Origin: Polyangium sp. 15x6
GTDB taxonomy: Bacteria; Myxococcota_A; Polyangia; Polyangiales; Polyangiaceae
Direction: 5' to 3'
NCBI RefSeq assembly: GCF_029960785.1
Contig: NZ_JASBQE010000042.1
Coordinates: forward strand, 39,842-103,841
DNA length: 64,000 nt
Within the stretch, counting starts at the first letter, position 1. Each line of letters opens with the position of its first letter. A program made the translations under genes and the position numbers. The notes beneath the pieces were generated by a model that was not told where the DNA came from, ran no database searches, and saw only the letters and a list, made by a program, of their open reading frames with translations. Of this stretch, positions 8,890 to 17,304 are shown one piece after another.

Positions 8890-10092
8890 TCACGCGGCCC
8901 ATCGTCGATCGACCATCGGGGCGACCTCCGCTTGCTCGTTCACCTTCGCGGCGCCGTGGATCGGTTCGAGCCGCGTGCCCTCCCCGATACGCATCCGGTT
9001 GCCCCGCCAATCGACCGTGCGCCGGAGTCCCCCGACGACCCACGTCCACGTGGCCAGTACATCCTTGAAGGGCACGAGGAAGGCACACCGCCACGACATA
9101 CCCTCGCCACGCATTCGTGACCAGAGCGCCACATCCAGGGCCATCTTCAGCGCCAAGCCGAGCAGCGCGGCCCACGCGAGCGCGCCGCCGGCCACGAGGG
9201 AGAGCACCAAGAGGAGCGGGACGGGATTGAAGAGCGGCTCGATCAAATACGAGCCAAGGTGCACGCGCCTCCGCATCTGTGTCCAGCGGATGTGCCGACT
9301 CACGAACCGGTCGAGGCGCCAGCGCTCGTTCACGGTACGCACCGGCTCCGTGGACAAGGCGACACGAAAGCCCGCCTCCTGAAACGCTTTCCCGAGCAGA
9401 TAGTCCTCGGCGAGCACGTCGCGCACCGAGGCAAACCCGCCCACCGCGGCGAGATCTCCGAGCCGCAGCAGCATCGATTTCCCGATGACGCACGCGTGCC
9501 CGAGGAACACGTTCGCCGAGAGCGTCGAGCGCACGATGAACGAGTTGAGGTGCAAGTTCTCGAGCGCGGCCCCGAGGCTCCCCTCCCCCGTGCCCACGAT
9601 GACGCTCGTCACGAGGCCGACACGTGGGTCCGCGAGCTCGGCCGCCATCGCCCCGAGGTAGCCCGGCCCCACGCGCACGTTCGAATCCGAGATGAGGACG
9701 TGCTCGTGGCGCGCGCGGGCCGCCAGCGCTTCGAGGATGCTGACCTTGGGGTTCATGCCCGTCCGGCGCGGGCAATGGATGATCCTGAACGGCGCATGGG
9801 GAACACGCGCCATCACCTCGCGCGCCACGGCGAGCGCCGGATCCTCCGCGTCTTCCGCGCCGAGCAGGACTTCGTACGTCGGGTATTTTTGAGACGCGAA
9901 GGAGAGCAGGTTCTCCCTCAGCCCATCGTCCACGCCCTTCAGCGGTTTCAGGATCGTGATGGGCGGCGTCGGACGTTCCCTGGATGGAGCTCGACCCAGA
10001 ATCCGCAACGCGGCCCATTGCGAGGCCACGGTCATCCCGATCGACGAGAGGGCTCCCCCTGCGAGGAGCGCCACCAGCGTGCTCTTCATCAT
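8890..10092 (-). CDS. Ceramide/hopanoid-type glycosyltransferase (GT21-like)
   Basis: 400 residues from ATG 10092 (or 10089); GAGGTGA lies just upstream. It begins with a membrane helix, followed by a GT-A domain: ITILKPLKGVDDGL at 46-58, ISDSN with Asp136, AED with Asp230, and the RHIRW motif at 266-270. These match the D1-D2-D3-(Q/R)xxRW signature of the GT21 family, which includes ceramide glucosyltransferases and the hopanoid-associated HpnI. C-terminal hydrophobic segments (LLLVLSLVAGGALAWAALL and another) anchor it. The likely reaction is transfer of a sugar from a nucleotide donor to a membrane lipid; the lipid acceptor cannot be told from sequence, and no hopanoid genes are adjacent. 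Divergent from the metallophosphoesterase. Confidence 0.85.
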   Translation of the reverse strand: MMKSTLVALLAGGALSSIGMTVASQWAALRILGRAPSRERPTPPITILKPLKGVDDGLRENLLSFASQKYPTYEVLLGAEDAEDPALAVAREVMARVPHAPFRIIHCPRRTGMNPKVSILEALAARARHEHVLISDSNVRVGPGYLGAMAAELADPRVGLVTSVIVGTGEGSLGAALENLHLNSFIVRSTLSANVFLGHACVIGKSMLLRLGDLAAVGGFASVRDVLAEDYLLGKAFQEAGFRVALSTEPVRTVNERWRLDRFVSRHIRWTQMRRRVHLGSYLIEPLFNPVPLLLVLSLVAGGALAWAALLGLALKMALDVALWSRMRGEGMSWRCAFLVPFKDVLATWTWVVGGLRRTVDWRGNRMRIGEGTRLEPIHGAAKVNEQAEVAPMVDRRWAA

Positions 10093-10230
10093 TTCACCTC
10101 GGGAAGGCACGCTAGCGGTCGTTCGTCACATTCCGGTGTCTGCTCGTGTGACAATCGGCGACGGAGCTTTCGCCGAGGTTTTTCGTGGCCGTCGCAGGAA
10201 TGTCAACTTGGTCGTGCATGCTCGCGCGCC

Positions 10231-11046
10231 ATGACGCGGATTGCTCATGTGACGGATCTGCATTTGCTGGAAGATCGCCACGACAGTCGCAGCGGTATGG
10301 AGCGGTGGAGGCTGCGTTATTTGACGTTCGGTCGCTCGCCGTGCGCGCGTCGGCGGCGCGAGCGCGCGCTGGAAGCGCTCGTACGCGCGCGCATGACGGA
10401 CGCGGATCACGTGATCGTGACGGGGGATCTCACGGAGGACGGCGTCTCGGCGCAGTTCGAGGTGCTTTCGGAAGTGCTTGCCGAGAGCAAGCTCTCGCCG
10501 GAGCGGGTGACGCTCGTCCCCGGCAATCACGATCTCTACGACGACGGACGGGCCTTCGCGCGTGCCCTCGAAGGCCCGCTCCGCGCCTATGCAGCGACGA
10601 GCCGACGAGGCGCCATGACCGAGCTCCGGGATGCGCTGATCGTACCCGTATCGACCGCCGTGCCCTTGCCCGTGACACGATCGAGTGGCCTCCTCGAGCA
10701 GGACGCCATCGAGCGGCTCGGCAGGCTCGCGGAGGATCCTCATTTCACCTGGAAGGTGGTCCTCTCGGCGCAACATCATCCGCCGGGGCGGCACGCGATC
10801 GCGGCGTGGCACTGGATCGACGGATTGCAGGCGCACGAGGCGATGGACGCGCTGCTCGCGAGCTGCGAGCGGCTCTACGTGGCGCATGGGCATGCGCATC
10901 GATCGGAGAATCGATCGATCCATGCCGGCGCATCGCCGCGCGTTTTTGGTGCGGAGGCGGTGGTGGATGGGGAGACCACGGTGCGTCTGTATCGGGCGAC
11001 GCACGGGCGGCTCTTGCCCGAGATGGATGTAGCGCTGGCGGCTTGA
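10231..11046 (+). CDS. Calcineurin-like metallophosphoesterase
   Basis: 271 residues. ATG 10231 is the first residue of the conserved fold; a much longer open frame upstream is antisense to the glycosyltransferase and is not coding. All metal-binding blocks are present: DLH in HVTDLHL, GD in VTGDLTEDG, GNHD, a histidine in LSAQHHPPG, and GHAH in VAHGHAHRS. The family hydrolyses phosphodiesters or phosphomonoesters with a dinuclear metal centre; 3',5'-cyclic nucleotide phosphodiesterases of the CpdA type and lipid phosphatases share these blocks, and the substrate is undetermined. No signal peptide is seen, so it is probably cytoplasmic. The gap of 138 bp to the divergent gene contains GTCACA (10125-10130) and TGTGAC (10147-10152), a weak dyad. 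Confidence 0.85.
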   Translation: MTRIAHVTDLHLLEDRHDSRSGMERWRLRYLTFGRSPCARRRRERALEALVRARMTDADHVIVTGDLTEDGVSAQFEVLSEVLAESKLSPERVTLVPGNHDLYDDGRAFARALEGPLRAYAATSRRGAMTELRDALIVPVSTAVPLPVTRSSGLLEQDAIERLGRLAEDPHFTWKVVLSAQHHPPGRHAIAAWHWIDGLQAHEAMDALLASCERLYVAHGHAHRSENRSIHAGASPRVFGAEAVVDGETTVRLYRATHGRLLPEMDVALAA

Positions 11047-11183
11047 CGCCGCTCGGGCGCTCTCCGCGTCGCGCCCGCGAAGCCGCCGTGACTTCGGCGT
11101 GAAGTGCCTTGCCATCGTCCTCGCATCGCGAGACCATCGGCGCGGCGGCGCTCCGCCGCCTGCAATCCACGGCGAGGATTCTC

Positions 11184-12395
11184 ATGAAAACGAATTGTGT
11201 CGGAGCGAGGACGGCCGTCCTCGGCGTGCTCCTCTCGGCCTCCCTGATCGGCTGCGGCAATGGGACGAGCAGCGGGCGTCCGGATACGACTCCGCCCGAG
11301 GTCTGGAAGACGTTGAACGGCGAGGCGCCGCTCGTCACCGGCCATCGCGGGGCTTCCGGGTACCTGCCCGAGCACACGCTCGCGAGCTACACGCTGGCGA
11401 TCGAGCAAGGCGCCGATTTCATCGAGCCGGATCTCGTGGCCACGAAGGACGGCCACCTCGTCGCGCGCCACGAGCCCGAGATCTCGACGACGACCGACGT
11501 GGCGTCGAAGCCCGAGTTCGCGGACCGGAAGACGACGAAGACCGTCGACGGCGTCCCCGTCGAGGGGTTTTTCGCGAGCGATTTCACCCTGGCGGAGATC
11601 AAGCAGCTACGCGCGATCCAGCCGCGGAGCTACAGGCCGCAGGAGCACAATGGCAAGTACGAGATCCCGACGTTCGAGGAAATCATCGCGCTCGCCAAGG
11701 AGAAGTCGGAGGAGACCGGGCGCGTGATCGGCATCTACCCGGAGACGAAGCACCCGACGTATCACACGGACCTCGGCCTGCCGCTCGAGGACAAACTCCT
11801 CGCGGCGCTCGAGCAGGCCGGGCTCACGGGCGAAGGCGCGAAGGTGATCATCCAGTCGTTCGAGGTCGGAAACCTCCAGTACCTGCGGCAAAAGACGTCG
11901 CTGCCGCTCGTGCAGCTCGTCGACGCGGACGGCGTCGCGCTCGACGGGAAAATCAAGCTCGCGCCGCCCCACGACAAACCGTACGATTTCGCGAAGGAGA
12001 ACGACCCGCGTACGTTCGCCGACCTGCTCACGGACGAGGGGCTCACGTTCGTCGCGACATACGCGGACGGCGTGTCGCCGTGGAAGCGGTACATCGTGTC
12101 CGTGGAGAGCGTCGACGCGGACGGCGACGGAGCGGCGGACGACGTCAATGGTGACGGGAGCGTGGACGACGCGGATCGAAAGTCGCTCGCGCCCACGGAT
12201 CTCGTCGCGCGGGCGCACGCGAAAGGCCTGTTCGTCCACACGTGGACTTTCCGGAGCGAGGGAATGTTCCTCGCCGAGGACTACGCCGCGAGCCCGTCCG
12301 CCGAGTACGAGGTGTTCTACCGGCTCGGCATCGACGGGGTGTTCAGCGATTTTCCCGACGATGCCGTGAAGGCGCGCGCCCGTTTGGGCCTTTGA
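11184..12395 (+). CDS. Glycerophosphodiester phosphodiesterase, lipoprotein (GlpQ-like)
   Basis: 403 residues from ATG 11184 (GAGG upstream), giving a lipoprotein signal with lipobox SASLIGC. The GDPD catalytic signature is clear: TGHRGASGYLPEHT with the HR pair, EPDLVATKDGHLVARHEP with the metal-binding Glu/Asp and the second His. The enzyme cleaves glycerophosphodiesters to glycerol-3-phosphate plus an alcohol, a route for phosphate or glycerol scavenging outside the inner membrane. Near the C-terminus an acidic stretch, DADGDGAADDVNGDGSVDDA, looks like a pair of thrombospondin-type-3 or dockerin-like Ca loops inserted before the last strands of the barrel. Together with PhoX and PstS-like genes nearby this suggests a phosphorus-scavenging neighbourhood (inference). 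Confidence 0.9.
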   Translation: MKTNCVGARTAVLGVLLSASLIGCGNGTSSGRPDTTPPEVWKTLNGEAPLVTGHRGASGYLPEHTLASYTLAIEQGADFIEPDLVATKDGHLVARHEPEISTTTDVASKPEFADRKTTKTVDGVPVEGFFASDFTLAEIKQLRAIQPRSYRPQEHNGKYEIPTFEEIIALAKEKSEETGRVIGIYPETKHPTYHTDLGLPLEDKLLAALEQAGLTGEGAKVIIQSFEVGNLQYLRQKTSLPLVQLVDADGVALDGKIKLAPPHDKPYDFAKENDPRTFADLLTDEGLTFVATYADGVSPWKRYIVSVESVDADGDGAADDVNGDGSVDDADRKSLAPTDLVARAHAKGLFVHTWTFRSEGMFLAEDYAASPSAEYEVFYRLGIDGVFSDFPDDAVKARARLGL

Positions 12396-12469
12396 GAACG
12401 CCTACCACCGGGATAGGATGGCGCCGGGGGGAACGAAGGGGGCGCCACGCGGCATCCCGGGGGAGTCAC

Positions 12470-12985
12470 ATGAACAAGTACGAGGGGGAATACCGGGGCG
12501 CTGCTCTGCAGTCGCTCCTTCTTGCGCTCGGCCATTCGGAGGCGCTCGTCGAGAAGATCCTGAAAAGCTGCGGCGTCGATCGCATCGATCCCGAGCGCTG
12601 GTACGATCTTCATTGGGGCTGCAACGTCGTCTACGGCGAGGTCGCCGCGCGGATCGGGCCGAGCGCCATCCTCGCGGTCGGCAAGAAGATGATCGAGGCG
12701 GCCGTGTTCCCGCCGGGCCTCGACGACGTCCGCAGCATGCTGTCGGGGCTCGACGCGGCTTACCGCCTGAATGCGCGCGGGCCGAGCATCGGCGGGATCA
12801 CGTGCACGTTCGATGAAGATCGCAGCGCCACGCTCGACTGGACGGCGCCGGGGCCCTGCGCGCTCAACATCGGCATCATCCAGGGCTGCTGCAGCCGCGT
12901 CGGCGCGCGTCCCCTCGTCGAGCACGGCCCGACCGGGTGCATGGAGCACGGCGCGCCCTCCTGCATTTACCGCGTGAGCTGGTGA
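12470..12985 (+). CDS. V4R-like sensor protein
   Basis: 171 residues from ATG 12470, preceded by GGGGGAG. No signal peptide or membrane segment. The N-terminal part is helical (LQSLLLALGHSEALVEKIL). The C-terminal part, IIQGCCSRVGARPLVEHGP then GCMEHGAPSCIYRVSW, resembles the end of the 4-vinyl-reductase (V4R) small-molecule sensor domain, where conserved Cys residues can bind metal or ligand. DUF2378-type myxobacterial proteins are an alternative. The gene is 18 bp upstream of a STAS-domain regulator on the same strand, so it may feed a signal into that protein (inference). The ligand is unknown. Confidence 0.65.
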   Translation: MNKYEGEYRGAALQSLLLALGHSEALVEKILKSCGVDRIDPERWYDLHWGCNVVYGEVAARIGPSAILAVGKKMIEAAVFPPGLDDVRSMLSGLDAAYRLNARGPSIGGITCTFDEDRSATLDWTAPGPCALNIGIIQGCCSRVGARPLVEHGPTGCMEHGAPSCIYRVSW

Positions 12986-13003
12986 TCGATCGGAGGGACC
13001 ACG

Positions 13004-13891
13004 ATGAGCGCCACCCTGCTCGCACGGCTCGATCACTCGGCCGACGCGCTCACGCAGGATCTGTCGTCGCGCCTCCTCTCGCGCGCCGGCACGATCTTCC
13101 GGGCCATCGGGCCGGACGCGACGCGCGACGCCGTGTCGCGCCTCCTCTCGGCCCTCCGCAAGGACCTCGCGGCCGAGGGCGACGGGGAGGGCCGCGACGT
13201 CCTCGCGAGCTTGATCGAGGACCTCACTCCGAAAGGGCTCGGACATTACGATCTGCGCCTGCTCACGACGTCGCTGCGCAGCGCCCTGCTCGCGGCGACG
13301 GCCGATACACCCGACGTGGATGCGGGAGGCAGGGGCCTCGTCGAATCATGGCTGTTCCAGATCGCGCTCTCCGGCCCGATGTATCTCCTGGTCCAGCGCG
13401 AGCGAATGTTCCAGGAGCGCACCGTCGAGATCGAGGTGCGGCAAATGAAGGCGCAGCTCGACGAGCTCCAGGCGGCCTACGCGGACAAGACGCGGCTGCT
13501 CGAGCAGATCCGTCAAGCCTCGACGCCCATCGCGACGGTCCACGAGGGGATCCTCGTCGTGCCGCTCGTCGGGATCCTCGACGAGAATCGCGCGCAGACG
13601 CTCACCGAGAAGCTCCTCGATAGCATCGTCGCTGCGCAGGCCCGGGTGGTGATCGTCGATGTCTCGGGCGTCGGGGTATTCGACGCGGCGACGGCAGGGC
13701 ACGTGCTCGATACGGCAAAGGCCACGAGGCTGCTCGGCGCCGAGCTCGTCCTCGTCGGGCTCTCGCCCGCGGTCGCCCGGACCGTCCTCGAGCTCGGCGT
13801 GGATCTTTCGGGTTTGTCGACGCAGAGCAGCCTCGCAGCCGGGCTCGCGCGCGCGCTCGGGAAGCTCGGCTTGCGAATCGCGCGCCGCTAG
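13004..13891 (+). CDS. RsbR-like STAS-domain regulator
   Basis: 295 residues, ATG 13004 after GGAGGGACC. Residues 1-130 are helical, as in the globin-like N-terminal sensor modules of RsbR paralogues. A probable coiled coil covers about 132-172. The STAS domain is at about 178-290 (ILVVPLVGILDENRAQTL, VIVDVSGVGVFDAATAGHV, ATRLLGAELVLVGLS). In RsbR and RsbS the residue after the conserved Asp is a phosphorylated Ser or Thr; here it is Ala228 (FDAAT), with a Thr two residues later. It probably belongs to a stressosome-type switch controlling sigma factors or cyclases (family knowledge), but without the usual phosphosite. It overlaps the convergent P450 gene by 4 bp. Confidence 0.8.
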   Translation: MSATLLARLDHSADALTQDLSSRLLSRAGTIFRAIGPDATRDAVSRLLSALRKDLAAEGDGEGRDVLASLIEDLTPKGLGHYDLRLLTTSLRSALLAATADTPDVDAGGRGLVESWLFQIALSGPMYLLVQRERMFQERTVEIEVRQMKAQLDELQAAYADKTRLLEQIRQASTPIATVHEGILVVPLVGILDENRAQTLTEKLLDSIVAAQARVVIVDVSGVGVFDAATAGHVLDTAKATRLLGAELVLVGLSPAVARTVLELGVDLSGLSTQSSLAAGLARALGKLGLRIARR

Positions 13892-15255
13892 AAGAGCACC
13901 GGCAGCTCCCGGAACCCGCGGAGCCCCGCGGCGCCGCCCCAGCGCAGCGTCTCGGCCGGCACGGCGAGACGAAGATCGGGGAAGCGTCGGAACAACGTCT
14001 CGAAGGCGATCTGCCCCTCGATGCGCGCGAGCGGCGCTCCGAGGCAGAGGTGAATCCCTTTGCCGAAGGCGATGTGGCGGTGGGCGTCCGGGCGCGAAAT
14101 GTCGTACGTCTCGGGATTCTCGAATTGCGCGGGATCTCGATTGGCCGAGCCGAGGCCGAGCATCACCTGCCCTCCCTTCGGGATCGACACCCCGGCGATC
14201 TCCATGTCCTCCTTGGCGGTGCGCACGGCGCCCAGGTAATCGACCGGCCCCCAGTAGCGGAGCGTCTCCTCGACGACGCCTTTGGCGAGGCCCGCCGGAT
14301 CCGCCTTGAAGCGCGCATGCTGTTCGGGGTGGGTCAAGAGCGCGACGACCCCGTTGCCGATGAGGTTCACCGTCGTCACGTGCCCGGCCAAATAGAGCAG
14401 GAACACCATCGACAGCAGCTCTTTGTCGTTGAGCTTGTCGCCGTCCTCCTGGGCCTGGATCATCTGGCTTATCATGTCGTCCGCCGGCGCGCGCCGCTTC
14501 CGCTCGAACAGTTCGACGAGGTAGTGGCTGAACTGCACGAGCATCTTGCGGGTCTCTTGCATGACCGCGGGGTCGCGGTTCTCGATGCGGAGCTCCCCGA
14601 GGAGCTGGACTCGGTCGCGATCCTCCTCCGGGATACCGAGCATGTCGCTGATCACCGTCACCGGCAGCGGGAACGCGAATGCCTTGACCAGATCCATCCG
14701 CCGATCCGGCGCCGATTCGCCGCGCGCGGCGGCATCTCGCTCGGCCTTGTCGAGCAGATCGTCGGTGAGGCGCTGGATGCGCGGCCTGAGCGCCTCCATC
14801 ACGCGGGCATTGAAGCTCGGCTGGACCAGCTTGCGCAGCCGCGTGTGGTCGGGCGGATCGAGCATGAGGAGCGAGTAAACGATCGGCCGGAGCTCCTCCG
14901 GCACCGGCGGCATGTGCGCCCGCTGCTCCGGCGTCATCCGCGCGTAGGGGTCGGAGGCGAGGCGATCGTCGAGCAGCGCGCCCGCCGCCTCTTGGTAATG
15001 GCTCACGAAGAGCACGTCGCCGACCGGGCGATGGCCCGAAGCGACGCTCTTGCGCTCTTCTTCGTCTCTGGGGAAGGGGTAATGCTGGGCGCGCACGACG
15101 GGCCCTTTTGCCCGCGCCTCGGCGTAGATCTCGGGGGATCGGGCGAGGAATTCGGGATCGGATCGGTCGAGCACCACGGACTCCAGCACGGGCAGTTCCT
15201 TCGTGCCCTCTTTGCCCGCGTGCTCTGCGCGCGTTTCGTTCGATGACGTGGTCAT
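13888..15255 (-). CDS. Cytochrome P450
   Basis: 455 residues from ATG 15255 with GAGAGGA upstream. A longer open frame runs through the TetR gene and is not used. The I-helix motif AGHVTT is at 290-295, ExxR at 330-333, and the haem-binding loop FGKGIHLCLG holds the axial Cys404. It is a soluble bacterial class I P450, so it needs an external ferredoxin and reductase; no intact pair is nearby, although a truncated FAD-dependent ferredoxin-reductase-like gene lies at 19757. It starts 15 bp after the tetR stop and is presumably co-transcribed with it. With the divergent efflux genes this points to oxidation and export of a toxic or signalling compound (inference). Its stop overlaps the stop of the STAS gene. 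Confidence 0.95.
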   Translation of the reverse strand: MTTSSNETRAEHAGKEGTKELPVLESVVLDRSDPEFLARSPEIYAEARAKGPVVRAQHYPFPRDEEERKSVASGHRPVGDVLFVSHYQEAAGALLDDRLASDPYARMTPEQRAHMPPVPEELRPIVYSLLMLDPPDHTRLRKLVQPSFNARVMEALRPRIQRLTDDLLDKAERDAAARGESAPDRRMDLVKAFAFPLPVTVISDMLGIPEEDRDRVQLLGELRIENRDPAVMQETRKMLVQFSHYLVELFERKRRAPADDMISQMIQAQEDGDKLNDKELLSMVFLLYLAGHVTTVNLIGNGVVALLTHPEQHARFKADPAGLAKGVVEETLRYWGPVDYLGAVRTAKEDMEIAGVSIPKGGQVMLGLGSANRDPAQFENPETYDISRPDAHRHIAFGKGIHLCLGAPLARIEGQIAFETLFRRFPDLRLAVPAETLRWGGAAGLRGFRELPVLF

Positions 15256-15269
15256 GTCGTCCTCTCTGG

Positions 15270-15923
15270 CTACTTCTGCTGCTGTGGATCCTTCGGCAGG
15301 CGCGCCGCACCTGCGCAGGCGCCCGCGAGCACGGTGTCGATGGCCGCGACGGCGTAGTCCTCGCTGACGTCCTCGCCGCGCTGGATGAGGCGCGAATAGA
15401 TCCCCCCGAAGATCAGGTCGAGGATGAGCTCCATGTGCACGTCCGCAGGCAATTCGCCGCGCGCGATGCCGCGCTCGAGCAAGGCCGTATTGCGCTGCCG
15501 ACGCCGGTCGCGCAGGATCCTCGAGAGGGCCTCGACCTCCGGATCCGCGCGCTCCATTTGCATCATCCGCACGATGCCCCGGCCCGTGGGCGTCTGGCAC
15601 GTCCGCACGGTCCTCATCACCACGGTCAGGAGATCCCCGCGCAGCGTGCCCGTATCGAGCTGCTCCTCCTCGTCATGGGCGGCGCGCAGGGACGCCGCGA
15701 CGAGCTCCGCCTTCGTCGGCCAGCGCCGGTAGATCGTCGTCTTGTTCACCCCCGAGCGCGCCGCGACATCCTCGATGCGCAGCGCGCCGTAGCCCACGCG
15801 CCCGAGCTCCTCGTGCGTCGCGGAGAGCACGGCCGCGACCACGCGCTCCGCGCGTCCACGGACGCGTGTGCCTTCGGTGCGGCGGGTTCGTTGAACGGGC
15901 GGGGGGGTGCTGTCGTGACGCAT
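15270..15923 (-). CDS. TetR-family transcriptional regulator
   Basis: 217 residues. ATG 15923 is chosen (GGAG upstream); a further in-frame ATG at 15983 lies in the operator and is rejected. The N-terminal helix-turn-helix is clear (RIEDVAARSGVNKTTIYRRW), followed by the all-helical ligand-binding domain typical of the family. It is the first gene of a two-gene operon with the P450 and is divergent from emrA-like and emrB-like genes. The intergenic region holds two matching 17-bp palindromes over both promoters, so this protein very probably represses both its own operon and the efflux operon and is released by a small molecule. Confidence 0.93.
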   Translation of the reverse strand: MRHDSTPPPVQRTRRTEGTRVRGRAERVVAAVLSATHEELGRVGYGALRIEDVAARSGVNKTTIYRRWPTKAELVAASLRAAHDEEEQLDTGTLRGDLLTVVMRTVRTCQTPTGRGIVRMMQMERADPEVEALSRILRDRRRQRNTALLERGIARGELPADVHMELILDLIFGGIYSRLIQRGEDVSEDYAVAAIDTVLAGACAGAARLPKDPQQQK

Positions 15924-15976
15924 AGGCTCCAGTCTACCGAACGGTTCCTCCGGAATTTTCGCGCTGCTTCGCCTCA

Positions 15977-16038
15977 AAGGCAACTTGTTGTTGCCAATGT
16001 ACCCCGCGGCGGGTACTATGGCAACAACAAGTTGCCTT
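15977..16038. promoter_or_regulatory. Twin TetR operators over divergent promoters
   Basis: A perfect 20-bp inverted repeat flanks a 22-bp centre: arms at 15977-15996 and 16019-16038. Each arm is itself a palindrome of the form GGCAAC-N5-GTTGCC (15979-15995 and 16020-16036), so there are two operators with centres 41 bp apart, near four helical turns. A plus-strand promoter can be read as TTGCCA (15991-15996), 17-bp spacer, TACTAT (16014-16019). A minus-strand promoter reads TTGCCA (16024-16019), 17-bp spacer, TACATT (16001-15996). Each operator covers the -35 region of one promoter. The inner sequence GTACCC-N6-GGGTAC is also symmetric. Confidence 0.85.
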
Positions 16039-16049
16039 GAGGGTCACGC

Positions 16050-17294
16050 ATGAGCACTGCGACATCCCCTTCCGACGTCGTTCCCCAGGCCCCTGCCGTG
16101 CAGGGGACCGCTGCCGCGGGCGCCTCCGCGAAGCCGAAAAACAAGGGGCGCGCGCTCCTGTTCGTCCTGCTGCTCGTCGCCGTCGTGGGCGGCGGGGGGT
16201 ACTGGTGGACGCACCGCACCCTGGAGAGCACGGACAACGCGCAGGTGGACGGCGAGGTGATCGCGGTCCCGGCGCGCACGGGCGGGACGATCGCAGAGGT
16301 GCTCTTCACCGAGAACCAAGAGGTCAAGGCGGGCGATACGCTGGCCGTGCTCGACGACGAGAGCGCCAAGGCGAAGCTCGCGCAAGCCGAGGCAAACGTG
16401 GAGGCCGCCGAGGCGGCGGCGGAGGCGGCCGAGGCGGACGCGCGCGTGGCCGAGATCAACGCGCTCGGCAACAAGTCGGTCGCGGAGGCGTCGCTGCAGA
16501 CGGCGCAGGGCGGCGTGGTGTCCGCGGCCGATCAGCGCAAGGAGGCCGAGGCTTCGGTCAAGTCCGCGGAGACGGCCTTCAAGCAAGCCGAGGCCGATCG
16601 CAACCGCAACCGCAAGCTGCTCGAGCAGGGCGCACTTCCGCAGGCCTCGTTCGATCAATCGGAGACGAGCTTCGCCGTGGCGCAGGCGAACCTGGAGGCA
16701 GCGAAGGCACGGCTCGCGACGCTGCGGGCAAACATTGCCGTGGCGCAGAGCCGCACGACGGAAGCCTCGGCGAAGCTCAAGCAATCGAGCAACGTGGACG
16801 CGCTCGTGGCGCAAGCGCAGGCGCGGGCCAAGACGGCGCGGGCCCAGGTCGCCATCGCCAAGGCGGCGCGTGATCTGGCGAAGCTCGAGCTCTCGTACAC
16901 GCGCATCGTGGCGCCCGCGGACGGCGTGGCGTCGAAGAAGACGATCGCCGTCGGGCAGCAGGTCGCGGCGGGACAGGCCATCGCGCAGCTCGTGACGCCG
17001 CTCCTGTGGATCACGGCGAACTTCAAGGAGACCCAGGTCGCGAAGATGCACCCGGGCCAGCCCGCGCGGATGGTGGTCGACGCGCTGCCCGGCGTCACGC
17101 TGCACGGCGAGCTCGAGAGTTTGTCCGGCGCGACCGGCTCGCGCTTCACGCTGCTGCCGCCGGACAACGCGAGCGGCAACTACACGAAGGTGGTGCAGCG
17201 CGTGCCGGTGCGCGTGAAGCTGCGTGACGTGCCGCAGGGCCTCGTGCTCCGGCCGGGCATGAGCGTCGAGCTGTCCATCGATACCCGCGGATAG
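16050..17294 (+). CDS. EmrA/HlyD-type membrane fusion protein
   Basis: 414 residues, ATG 16050 after GAGGG. A short cytoplasmic N-terminus precedes one membrane helix (ALLFVLLLVAVVGGGGYWW, about 31-50). Then come the lipoyl/barrel-sandwich half (NAQVDGEVIAVPARTGGTI), a long Ala/Glu-rich coiled-coil hairpin (about 100-260), the second lipoyl half (YTRIVAPADGVASKKTIAVG) and a beta-barrel. Such proteins connect an inner-membrane MFS or ABC pump to an outer-membrane channel. The next gene encodes an EmrB-type MFS pump, 10 bp away, confirming an EmrAB-type tripartite exporter; no TolC-like channel is in the window. The right operator ends 14 bp before the start codon, so expression should be controlled by the divergent TetR protein. 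Confidence 0.92.
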   Translation: MSTATSPSDVVPQAPAVQGTAAAGASAKPKNKGRALLFVLLLVAVVGGGGYWWTHRTLESTDNAQVDGEVIAVPARTGGTIAEVLFTENQEVKAGDTLAVLDDESAKAKLAQAEANVEAAEAAAEAAEADARVAEINALGNKSVAEASLQTAQGGVVSAADQRKEAEASVKSAETAFKQAEADRNRNRKLLEQGALPQASFDQSETSFAVAQANLEAAKARLATLRANIAVAQSRTTEASAKLKQSSNVDALVAQAQARAKTARAQVAIAKAARDLAKLELSYTRIVAPADGVASKKTIAVGQQVAAGQAIAQLVTPLLWITANFKETQVAKMHPGQPARMVVDALPGVTLHGELESLSGATGSRFTLLPPDNASGNYTKVVQRVPVRVKLRDVPQGLVLRPGMSVELSIDTRG

Positions 17295-17304
17295 GAGGTT
17301 CGTC

